Shown here: positions 31,147-37,912 of the stretch, in pieces | Layout: the number at the start of each line of letters is the position of its first letter | Position numbering within the stretch: position 1 is the stretch's first letter | Assembly (NCBI GenBank): GCA_964495145.1 | Contig: CAZBUP010000013.1 | Span: 1 to 37,912, forward strand | Length of the DNA: 37,912 bases | Direction of reading: 5' to 3' | Source: UBA6120 sp964495145 | Lineage (GTDB): Bacteria; Bacillota_I; Bacilli_A; RFN20; CAG-826 | Position numbers and translations under genes: made by a program | Notes under the pieces: generated by a model | What the model was told of the DNA's origin: nothing | What the model saw: only the letters and a program-made list of their open reading frames with translations | Databases searched by the model: none

Positions 31147-32288
31147 AGAAAAACGTCTTGATCATCGGCGCCGGCATCAGCGGCGTCAGCATTGCTTATA
31201 ACTTGGCTCTCAAAGGTGTCAAGGATATCCACGTCGTCGACAAAAGCCACTTCTGCGCCGGGGCGACCGGCCGCTGCGGCGCCGGGGTCCGGTCCCAATG
31301 GGCCACACCGTTGAACTGTCTCTTGGCCAAGAAGAGCATCGACTTTTTCGAACATGCCCAAACGATCCTCGACTATCATGACGACATCGAATTCAAACAA
31401 GAAGGCTATCTGATCTTGGCCACGACCGACAAAGAGGCCCAGGATTTCCAGGCTAACGTCAAACTCCAAAATAGCATGGGTATACCTTCTAAATACCTCA
31501 GCGTCGACGAGGCGCTGAAGATCGTTCCTTACTTAAACCGCGACGCCTTCGTGGCGGCCACCTTCTGCGGCATCGACGGCCATCTGAACCCCTTCAAGAT
31601 GACCGATGCCTACCTTCAAGCGGCCCGCCGCCTGGGGGTAACCTTCAGTTTCTTTGAAGAAGTCCGCGACATCATGGTCAAGGACCATCAAGTCGTCGGC
31701 GTCAAAACCGACAAAGAAACTTACGAGACGCATATCGTCGTCAACGCCGCCGGTGGCTATAGCCACGAAATCGGCCGCATGGCCGGCATCGACATCCCGG
31801 TCTATTCCGAAAACCATCAAATATTGGCGACCGAACCGATCGAAAAGATCCAAGGGCCGATGGTGATGTCCTTCACCAAGAACATCTATTGCCAACAAGT
31901 GCCCCACGGTTCCTTTATAATGGGAAGGGGCGATCCTAGCGTCGCCCACGGCCACGAGGTCGATTCTTCGTGGCGGTTCCTCGACGACATGGCGAAGACG
32001 GTCACCCACATCATGCCGTTATTGGGCAACTTAAGAGTGGTCCGTCAATGGGGCGGTTCCTACAACATGTCGCCCGACCGCCAGCCGATCATCGGAGGTA
32101 CCGACGAACTGGAAGGCTTCTACATGGCGTGCGGCTTCTCGGGCCACGGCTTCATGCTGGCGCCGATGACCGGACTGCTCCTCGCGGAGATCATCTTGAA
32201 ACAGCCGACCACCGTCGATACGACGACTTTGGATCTACGGCGCTTCCACCATCAACAAGCGATTGACGTCGAAAAGTCAGTCGTCTAG
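31143..32288 (+). CDS. FAD-dependent amino-acid dehydrogenase (DAO family; proline dehydrogenase beta-like)
   Basis: 381 residues. VLIIGAGISGVSIAYNLALKG (GAGISG 9-14) is the FAD fold; ATGRCGAGVRSQW, the VNAAGGYSHEIGRMAGIDIPV block and the C-terminal MACGFSGHGFMLAPMTG are those of the DAO / sarcosine oxidase beta / HcnC family. The open frame reaches back to 30999, but the ATG at 31143, overlapping the BFD stop, is where homologues begin. Being followed after 21 bases by rocA, the most likely substrate is L-proline, oxidised to 1-pyrroline-5-carboxylate. Sarcosine, glycine or hydroxyproline cannot be ruled out from sequence. Confidence 0.87.
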   Translation: MKKNVLIIGAGISGVSIAYNLALKGVKDIHVVDKSHFCAGATGRCGAGVRSQWATPLNCLLAKKSIDFFEHAQTILDYHDDIEFKQEGYLILATTDKEAQDFQANVKLQNSMGIPSKYLSVDEALKIVPYLNRDAFVAATFCGIDGHLNPFKMTDAYLQAARRLGVTFSFFEEVRDIMVKDHQVVGVKTDKETYETHIVVNAAGGYSHEIGRMAGIDIPVYSENHQILATEPIEKIQGPMVMSFTKNIYCQQVPHGSFIMGRGDPSVAHGHEVDSSWRFLDDMAKTVTHIMPLLGNLRVVRQWGGSYNMSPDRQPIIGGTDELEGFYMACGFSGHGFMLAPMTGLLLAEIILKQPTTVDTTTLDLRRFHHQQAIDVEKSVV

Positions 32289-32309
32289 TAAACAAAGGAG
32301 AACAATACC

Positions 32310-33866
32310 ATGGCCATCTACCCTTACCAAACCGAACCGTTAGTCGATTTTTCGAAACCGGAAAACATCCTCGCCTACCAACAAGGATTGAAAACGGTCG
32401 AAGCTTACCTTGGCAAGCACTATGACATCATCATCGGGGGCAAGCGCATCAAAACCTCGCGCGCTTATACCTCGGTCAACCCGGCCAACTTCAAAGAAGT
32501 AGTCGGCACCATCGGTCAAGCCGGGATGGACGAAATCAAGTTGGCCCTCGACGTCGCCCTTGAAAGGTTCCAAACCTGGAAACATTCCGACCCGAAGATG
32601 CGGGCCGACATCTTATTCAAAGCCGCGGCCATCTTAAGGCGCCGCAAATTCGAATTCTCGGCCTTGATGACCAAAGAAGCCGGCAAGCCCTACGCCGAGG
32701 CTGATGCCGATACGGCCGAAGCCATCGACTTCCTTGAATACTACGGCCGTCAGATCCTCGAACTCAACGACATCGACCATAAGGTCTTGTCGCGCAAGAA
32801 CATCGAACGGAACGAATACCGCTATATCCCGTTGGGGGTCGGGGCCATCATCACCCCATGGAATTTCCCGATGGCGATTCTCACCGGGATGACAAGCGCC
32901 GCCATCGTGTCCGGCAATACCGTGTTATTGAAACCGGCCATGACCACCCAGGTCATCGCCTACAAATTCGTCGAAGTGCTCGAAGAGGCCGGGCTCCCAG
33001 CCGGGGTCGTCAACTTCGTGCCCGGCAAAGGCTCGGAAGTCGGCGAATTCATGGTCACCCACCCCAAGACCCGCTTCATCTCCTTCACCGGATCGAAGGA
33101 AGTCGGCATTTCCATTTATGAAAAAGCGGCCGTGGTCCATCCGGGGCAACTCTGGCTCAAACGGGTCATCGCCGAGATGGGCGGCAAAGACGCCATCGTC
33201 GTCGACGCCGAGGCCAATCTTGACCTGGCTGCCGATTCGATCGTGAAATCGGCCTTTGGCTTCTCGGGGCAAAAATGCAGCGCCTGCTCCCGGGCCATCA
33301 TCCATGAAGCGGTCTATGACCAAGTGGTCGACAAAGTCGTCAAGCTGACCAAAACCTTGAAAGTCGGCGATCCGGCCAACCCCGATACCTACATGGGCCC
33401 CGTCAATGACGAAAAAGCCTTTGACAAGATTTTTGAATACATCGAACTCGGCAAGAAGGAAGGCGTCCTCGTGGCCGGCGGCCACCGGGATGGTTCGAAA
33501 GGTTATTTCATCGAACCGACCGTCATTAAAGATCTCGACCCGAAAGCCCGGCTTATGCAGGAAGAAGTATTCGGCCCGGTCCTGGCCATCGCCAAAGCCA
33601 AAAGCTTTGAACATGCCCTTGAAATCGCTAACGACACCGAGTTTGGATTGACCGGGGCGGTCATCTCCAATAACCGCGAGCATTTGGAACTAGCCCGCAG
33701 GGACTTCCATGTCGGGAACTTGTATTTGAACCGGAAATGCACCGGGGCCATCGTCGGCTATCAGCCTTTCGGCGGCTTCAACATGTCGGGCACCGACTCC
33801 AAGGCCGGCGGTCCCGATTATCTCGTCTTGCACATGCAGGGCAAATCGATTTCTGAAGCGCTTTGA
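32310..33866 (+). CDS. rocA: L-glutamate gamma-semialdehyde (1-pyrroline-5-carboxylate) dehydrogenase
   Basis: 518 residues, the length of Bacillus RocA, and similar to it throughout (LFKAAAILRRRKFEFSALM, KEADADTAEAIDFLE-like KPYAEADADTAEAIDFLEY, IAEMGGKDAIVVD, YQPFGGFNMSGTDSKAGGP). Catalytic Cys323 is in SGQKCSACSR and general base Glu289 in AEMGGKD. It oxidises the semialdehyde in equilibrium with 1-pyrroline-5-carboxylate to glutamate with NAD+. AAAGGAG lies 9 bases before the ATG, and a terminator follows. It is the last gene of the six-gene operon and identifies its pathway as proline (or arginine/ornithine) degradation. Confidence 0.95.
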   Translation: MAIYPYQTEPLVDFSKPENILAYQQGLKTVEAYLGKHYDIIIGGKRIKTSRAYTSVNPANFKEVVGTIGQAGMDEIKLALDVALERFQTWKHSDPKMRADILFKAAAILRRRKFEFSALMTKEAGKPYAEADADTAEAIDFLEYYGRQILELNDIDHKVLSRKNIERNEYRYIPLGVGAIITPWNFPMAILTGMTSAAIVSGNTVLLKPAMTTQVIAYKFVEVLEEAGLPAGVVNFVPGKGSEVGEFMVTHPKTRFISFTGSKEVGISIYEKAAVVHPGQLWLKRVIAEMGGKDAIVVDAEANLDLAADSIVKSAFGFSGQKCSACSRAIIHEAVYDQVVDKVVKLTKTLKVGDPANPDTYMGPVNDEKAFDKIFEYIELGKKEGVLVAGGHRDGSKGYFIEPTVIKDLDPKARLMQEEVFGPVLAIAKAKSFEHALEIANDTEFGLTGAVISNNREHLELARRDFHVGNLYLNRKCTGAIVGYQPFGGFNMSGTDSKAGGPDYLVLHMQGKSISEAL

Positions 33867-33896
33867 CCATCGATTGATCGTCAACTGACCCAAATA

Positions 33897-33930
33897 AACG
33901 CGATGAGACCGACATCTCGTCGCGTTTTTG
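33897..33930 (+). terminator. Strong intrinsic terminator after rocA
   Basis: AACGCGATGAGA (33897-33908) pairs with TCTCGTCGCGTT (33915-33926) with a single T-G pair, over a 6-base loop, and runs into TTTTTGTTTT. Confidence 0.88.
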
Positions 33931-34019
33931 TTTTGCGGGGGAACCGAGGTTTTGGTCTTTGCTTGATGCATTGAACGCTATCCGCTTTTGGTATCGCCGC
34001 CGCGGGGCCATCAAATAAG

Positions 34020-34028
34020 TGATATAAT
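34020..34028 (+). promoter_or_regulatory. Extended -10 promoter of the DEAD-box helicase gene
   Basis: TGA-TATAAT: TG at 34020-34021 and a perfect -10 at 34023-34028. It implies a leader of about 70 bases before the ATG at 34108. Long leaders are common on cold-shock helicase mRNAs; I see no defined riboswitch in this one. Confidence 0.65.
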
Positions 34029-34107
34029 GTACAAAATCTATAATTATCAATATTGGTTGTTGGAATCTTCCTCGCTGAATTAGATGATTTAAGAGGGAGT
34101 TTTTTTA

Positions 34108-35385
34108 ATGAGATTCAAAGACCTAGGCATCATCGACCCGATTCTGAAAGCGATTGAGCAAGAAGGATACGCCGAACCAACCGACATCCAAATCCAAGCG
34201 CTTCCCATTTTGATGGCGGGACGCGACCTCTTGGGGAGCGCCCAGACCGGGACCGGCAAGACGGCGGCGTTCGCCATCCCGGTGTTGCAGCACATCCTTG
34301 AGAGCAAAAAGAACAATCAGCTGTCCCATATCCGGGCGCTCGTCCTGGCCCCGACCCGCGAGCTGGCCGCCCAAATCAACGAATCGTTTAAAACGTACGG
34401 AAGGTACGTGGGATTGAGGACGACCGTCGTTTTCGGCGGGGTGTCCAAATCGCCCCAAATCCAAAACTTGAAATCCCGCTGCGACATCCTCGTGGCCACG
34501 CCGGGCCGATTGCTCGACTTGATGGAAATGGGCATGGTCGCCATCGATCAAATCGAGATATTCGTCCTTGACGAAGCCGATCAAATGCTCGACATGGGCT
34601 TCTTGCGCGACATCAAACGGATCGTCGCCAAGATCCCATCCAAACGGCAAACGATGATGTTCTCGGCCACGATGCCGCCGGAAATCGAAGCCTTGGCTGG
34701 GTCGCTTTTCATCAATCCGGTCCGCTTGGCCATCACCCCGGTCGAACAGCCGCTGGATACGATCAAGCAGTCGGTCTATTTCGTCGGCAAAAAACAAAAA
34801 GCCGATCTTCTCTTGGACTTGTGGGTCAGCCAAAAAATCAAATCCCTATTGGTGTTCACACGGACCAAGCACGGGGCCAATAAACTGACCAAGCAGCTTC
34901 AAGAAGCCAATTTGGGCGTCGGGGTCATCCATGGCAACAAATCGCAGCCAGCCCGGATCCAAGCCCTCAACAATTTCAAAAACAAGAAACTCCAAATCCT
35001 GGTGGCCACCGACATCGCCTCGCGGGGATTGGACATCCATGAAATATCGCACGTGATCAATTATGACCTTCCGGAGATGCCTGAAGTCTATCTCCATCGG
35101 ATGGGACGGACGGGGCGGGCCGGTTTCTCGGGCACCCTGATCACGCTTTGCTCCCAGGAGGAACTACCACTTCTCCGTGACATCGAACGGCACATCGGCA
35201 TGAAAATACCGGTCGTGGCCGACCATCCCTTCCGCGATTCTTATCGGATCGTATCCGAGGATCCGGTGCTCCGCCCCGAACGAGGGCAGAGCCATGATCG
35301 ACGGCCAAACCAAAATGCACAGCGTGGCCCGGCGGCCAGTTCAAAACCATCCACCCATACTTCATACAAAAAACGTTACTATTGA
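34108..35385 (+). CDS. DEAD-box ATP-dependent RNA helicase (CshA/RhlE-like)
   Basis: 425 residues with all core motifs in order: an F-x-x-L-G start, Q motif with Gln28 (PTDIQIQALP), Walker A AQTGTGKT 45-52, PTRELA, TPGR, DEAD, SAT, and in the second RecA domain VLVFTRTKHGA-like (LLVFTRTKHGA), ATDIASRGLDIH and HRMGRTGRAG. A short, basic, disordered tail (about 50 residues, rich in Arg, Gln, Ser) follows, as in RhlE/CshA types that act on rRNA and mRNA. It has its own promoter and terminator; GAGGGAG precedes the ATG. Confidence 0.96.
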   Translation: MRFKDLGIIDPILKAIEQEGYAEPTDIQIQALPILMAGRDLLGSAQTGTGKTAAFAIPVLQHILESKKNNQLSHIRALVLAPTRELAAQINESFKTYGRYVGLRTTVVFGGVSKSPQIQNLKSRCDILVATPGRLLDLMEMGMVAIDQIEIFVLDEADQMLDMGFLRDIKRIVAKIPSKRQTMMFSATMPPEIEALAGSLFINPVRLAITPVEQPLDTIKQSVYFVGKKQKADLLLDLWVSQKIKSLLVFTRTKHGANKLTKQLQEANLGVGVIHGNKSQPARIQALNNFKNKKLQILVATDIASRGLDIHEISHVINYDLPEMPEVYLHRMGRTGRAGFSGTLITLCSQEELPLLRDIERHIGMKIPVVADHPFRDSYRIVSEDPVLRPERGQSHDRRPNQNAQRGPAASSKPSTHTSYKKRYY

Positions 35386-35389
35386 TGAT

Positions 35390-35418
35390 AAGGCGTTCCT
35401 TCGCGGGAACGCCTTTTT
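35390..35418 (+). terminator. Intrinsic terminator of the DEAD-box gene
   Basis: AAGGCGTTCC (35390-35399) pairs with GGAACGCCTT (35406-35415) around a TTCGCG loop, followed by a T run to 35418. The stem begins 4 bases after the stop codon. Confidence 0.92.
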
Positions 35419-35435
35419 CATGATGATGGAATCGA

Positions 35436-36329
35436 TTAGTCGATGGTTTGATTCAATGATTCGAGGAACCGCTTGGGGGCGTATGCTTTTAAAACGATAT
35501 AAGCTCTTAACGTGTTGAAACGGCCGTATCGTTCCGGTTCAAGCGGGAAATGGATCCTTCCCGATATGGTGGTTCCTTTGGTGAGGCGACCGTTCTTCAG
35601 GTGGCTCATCAAGATATCCAAAGCCGGTTGCATGTCGGGGTGATAAGGATAATTTTTACGGGCCAAGAATTCGAGGACGCGTAGATAATCGTATTTCCAT
35701 CGAACTGGGAAGTGATGGGTGACGAAATGGGGGCTAATCGGTTCCTTGGTTCCTTTCTTGAAAACGAGCTGACGGGCTAGAAGCGTGGCGATGGCTTCTT
35801 CTATCGCCCGCTTGACCTCGTCAACCCGGTAGGCATATCCGTTCTTGACGTATTCTTCCAATCCTTCAAGGACGTTGATGGTGGTATGGACCGAGGATAT
35901 CCTGGGGGCGGGAACATGCTTCCACATGCAGTTCCAAGCGCCGTCGCTCATCCGGCGTTTCAAGGCATAATCAATCAACGCATCCATTCGTGGGTCTTGG
36001 ATCTTCCCATATGAAAGCAGGTTGATGAACATCCCGGTCATGCAGAGGTCCATATTGTCGATGCCGAACTTCTGAATGAAACCTTTAAAGAAATGATCCC
36101 AGTAATTGATGATGCTTTCTTGATAGACGGGATGGTTTGGATCGATCTCCATGTACTTCAAATCCAAGAGGGTGTAGTTGGTAGAAACCCACTTAGGGCC
36201 ATAGAAACCATTGCCCCATTTCTTGGTGGCGGGATCATATAACTTCAGATATCGTTCAATGAAGCCTTTGTCGCTATAAGGGACTGTTTCACCTACTAAG
36301 TATTTTCTCGTTAACCGGGTCACGACCGG
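35436..36329 (-). CDS. Prenyltransferase/squalene-cyclase-like toroid protein, 5' end lost in gap
   Basis: About 297 C-terminal residues. The pattern YTLLDLKYMEIDPNHP, NMDLCMTGMFINLLSY, RRMSDGAWNCMWKH, SSVHTTINVLEGLEEYV, HFPVRWKYDYLRVLEFL and RFNTLRAYIVLKAY is the repeat series of an alpha/alpha toroid of the prenyltransferase/squalene-oxidase repeat class found in many uncharacterised proteins. The conserved Asp-rich cyclase motif (DxDD) is not visible. It is in frame with the CotH-like fragment only through 100 N and is best treated as a different gene. Role unknown. Confidence 0.7.
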   Translation of the reverse strand, partial: PVVTRLTRKYLVGETVPYSDKGFIERYLKLYDPATKKWGNGFYGPKWVSTNYTLLDLKYMEIDPNHPVYQESIINYWDHFFKGFIQKFGIDNMDLCMTGMFINLLSYGKIQDPRMDALIDYALKRRMSDGAWNCMWKHVPAPRISSVHTTINVLEGLEEYVKNGYAYRVDEVKRAIEEAIATLLARQLVFKKGTKEPISPHFVTHHFPVRWKYDYLRVLEFLARKNYPYHPDMQPALDILMSHLKNGRLTKGTTISGRIHFPLEPERYGRFNTLRAYIVLKAYAPKRFLESLNQTID

Positions 36330-36429
36330 NNNNNNNNNNNNNNNNNNNNNNNNNNNNNNNNNNNNNNNNNNNNNNNNNNNNNNNNNNNNNNNNNNNNNNN
36401 NNNNNNNNNNNNNNNNNNNNNNNNNNNNN
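36330..36429. other. Assembly gap of 100 N
   Basis: Exactly 100 undetermined bases, the conventional placeholder for a scaffold join of unknown length. The true distance between the flanking sequences cannot be known from this window. Confidence 0.99.
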
Positions 36430-37640
36430 GGATGGAAATAGACATAGGTGTTATTGACGTTCCAGCGGGTATCGTCGGGATTGCCCAATAGATACGAGGT
36501 GGCGGCATAGGCTAGCCACGAGGGGATATCGACCACCGATTCGAGGGCGGCTATCCGTTCGGTTTCATTAAGCGTTCCCGCGGTTTGAAGCGTTTCGATC
36601 AAACGGATCAAGGCTTCGTGGTCGGAAGACTTCTTATTGGTCTTCAAATCATAAACGGGATGATAATAATTCCAGGTATCCTCGATGCCGATGAAGTCGG
36701 GATTGGCCTCATAGCCGTTTTCGCCTTCGATCAGGACTTGACTGCCCGTTTGGTTGACTAAGTTGAAATCGGCCGGCCACAGCACTTTGTATAAATCGCC
36801 ACCGGCATCTTCCTTATTGAAGAAACGCCGCATCAACACCTTGTCGATGGCTTCATTGACGATGTAGACCCCCAGATTGATCGATTCCTTTTCGGTCGTC
36901 AAGCGCATCGAAGACAAAGTCGAATGCGGGGTAAGGCCCAAAGGGGTCCATTCGGCGAACTTGGTGAAGGAAAACGCTTGGGTGATCAATGAGGGATCGT
37001 TGCTGCGATTCCATTTGAAATCGACTTTTTCCATTCCAAACAGCGTCCGGTCCTTCCTGGCTTGATAGGAGGGGTTGGCGCTGGTCCAGGCTTTCTGCAA
37101 TCCGAATTCGTTATAGTAATCGTCGGTAAAGACTTCGTCAAACGACAATTTGAAGGAGAAGGGGGCGATTAGTTCCCGCTCTTCGGCGATGACGCCGCGG
37201 GAATAAATGTTACCCTTCATGCGCATGCCTACTTCATAGGCTACATAGTCGACTCCATTCAGGTTCAAGGTCATGGTGACCGGAAAGTAGATGTCGTTTT
37301 TATAGTAGTTCTTCTCCGCTCCGCAGTCGCTCATCCATTGCAGGTGCTGGCTTGGCATTTCTAAGGTGATGGATAAAGTTGAATTCATTGACCAAAAATT
37401 GGTATATTCATCCATGGGATCCATCGGTAGGGCATCGTCGACCGCCGGTACTTCTGGAAGGGTGTCGTCACCCTCCATGACGATGGACGACTCGGAGGAT
37501 GACTCCATCAAGGAGGTTTCCTCGGAAGACAAGCTTGAAGAATCCGATGTAGCGCCATCACTTGATCCGGGTGGGTTAAAGATGGTGCATGAACATAGCA
37601 TCAAAGAAAGAACCGCTAGCGACCATGTTTTTTTATCCAT
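36430..37640 (-). CDS. CotH-family lipoprotein kinase-like protein, 3' end lost in gap
   Basis: About 403 N-terminal residues. MDKKTWSLAVLSLMLCSC is a lipoprotein signal with lipobox LCSC (Cys18), then an acidic serine-rich linker to about residue 70. The CotH domain follows: VGMRMKGN, KLSFDEVF, GVYIVNEAIDKVLMRRFF with GGDLYKVL, and NPDDTRWNVNNTYVYFH just before the gap. CotH proteins are atypical surface kinases (spore coat in Bacillus) and occur in non-sporeformers as well. The catalytic PWDxD-type segment would fall inside the missing sequence. GAGGT precedes the ATG and a good promoter lies upstream. Confidence 0.82.
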
Positions 37641-37663
37641 GTGATTACCTCGGACTCATTTCA

Positions 37664-37691
37664 AGTCTAGCATGAAACCTGGCGATGGCAA
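37664..37691 (-). promoter_or_regulatory. Promoter of the CotH-like lipoprotein gene
   Basis: Minus strand: TTGCCA (37686-37691), 16-base spacer, TAGACT (37664-37669), with TG one base before the -10. The start site would lie about 15-20 bases before the ATG at 37640. Confidence 0.6.
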
Positions 37692-37808
37692 TCGAGGCAG
37701 AACCGTAACGTTGCTTAAATGAGGGTCCTTGTGACAAATTTTATCTATCTGGACACACTCTAAGTAGGCTTTTGGGTTTATGATGTCCGATAATTTTGCG
37801 TTTGCTTC

Positions 37809-37912
37809 TTAAAAACTTAGTGAAGATAACCACGCTATGGTTTGTTCTTTGGCAAAGTCGTGGTTTTTGCTGACGTTGATGAAATCATGATATCCAAGAA
37901 ATTGGTTATGCT
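37809..37912 (-). CDS. Possible C-terminal end of an unidentified protein at window edge
   Basis: On the minus strand a frame is open from the edge for 33 codons (GYHDFINVSKNHDFAKEQ, then TIAWLSSLSF and a stop at 37809-37811). Its composition looks protein-like, but 33 codons can be open by chance. The bases after it include GTGTCC and GTCACA-type sequences that recall transposon ends. No family is recognised. Confidence 0.25.
   Translation of the reverse strand, partial: HNQFLGYHDFINVSKNHDFAKEQTIAWLSSLSF

Noticed and set aside
34029..34107. Riboswitch or thermosensor in the helicase leader
   Set aside because: The leader is long enough, but no conserved fold or paired elements could be recognised by eye.
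1..37912. tRNA, rRNA or CRISPR array
   Set aside because: No cloverleaf, conserved rRNA segment or regularly spaced repeats were seen on either strand by reading.

Overview
The window looks like a piece of a metagenome-assembled or draft genome from an anaerobic, Gram-positive-type bacterium (Bacillota/Bacilli, possibly a free-living Mollicutes-related lineage). The support is: lipoprotein signal peptides followed by serine-rich linkers, InlB-type repeats, a CpoA/alDGS-type glycolipid glucosyltransferase, a Bacillus-like RocA, strong AGGAGG-type ribosome binding sites, ferredoxin-dependent 2-oxoacid oxidation, and no respiratory genes. UGA is a stop codon here (many ATGA start/stop overlaps) and tryptophan is UGG, so this is not the mycoplasma code. 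A run of exactly 100 N (36330-36429) is a scaffold gap. The lineage is inference; no rRNA or tRNA gene was seen.

Layout. 1-1623: a YdeI-type and a DUF1801-type protein (minus strand) and a YwaF-like membrane protein. 1829-5179: iron region with a DtxR-type regulator, then feoA, feoB and a small FeoB-associated Cys protein, preceded by a perfect 18-bp palindrome. 5197-14130: accessory genes: a secreted protein, two divergent blocks of GNAT acetyltransferases, a nucleotidyltransferase, an AbrB-like regulator with an ABC-2 exporter, a glycolipid glycosyltransferase, a Cys-rich protein and an AraC/GyrI regulator. 14279-16053: an A+T-rich AbiEi/AbiEii-like pair, probably acquired. 16294-20189: a P-loop kinase-like protein, then a promoter-led four-gene operon (nucleotidyltransferase, VOC protein, YcaQ/AlkX-like glycosylase, Fpg/Nei-like protein). 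20331-26317: the operon ferredoxin-korA-korB-korC-sucC-sucD-AAE permease (minus strand). 26626-28765: a frameshifted InlB-repeat lipoprotein. 29019-33866: a multisubunit flavin/iron-sulfur amine dehydrogenase plus rocA. 34108-35385: a DEAD-box helicase. 35436-37640: two gene fragments joined across the gap (prenyltransferase-like and CotH-like).

How the genes fit together. The most coherent story is amino-acid fermentation. A proline-dehydrogenase-type complex with RocA would turn proline into glutamate. After deamination (gene not in the window), 2-oxoglutarate would be oxidised by KorABCD to succinyl-CoA with reduced ferredoxin. SucCD would make ATP and succinate, and the AAE permease, of the family that contains the SucE1 succinate exporter, could export succinate. 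This module is rich in Fe-S proteins, and a candidate operator sharing a 7-base half-site with the feo palindrome overlaps the predicted kor promoter. The second theme is chemical defence: four GNATs, two nucleotidyltransferases, a VOC protein, an ABC exporter and two DNA-glycosylase-like proteins.
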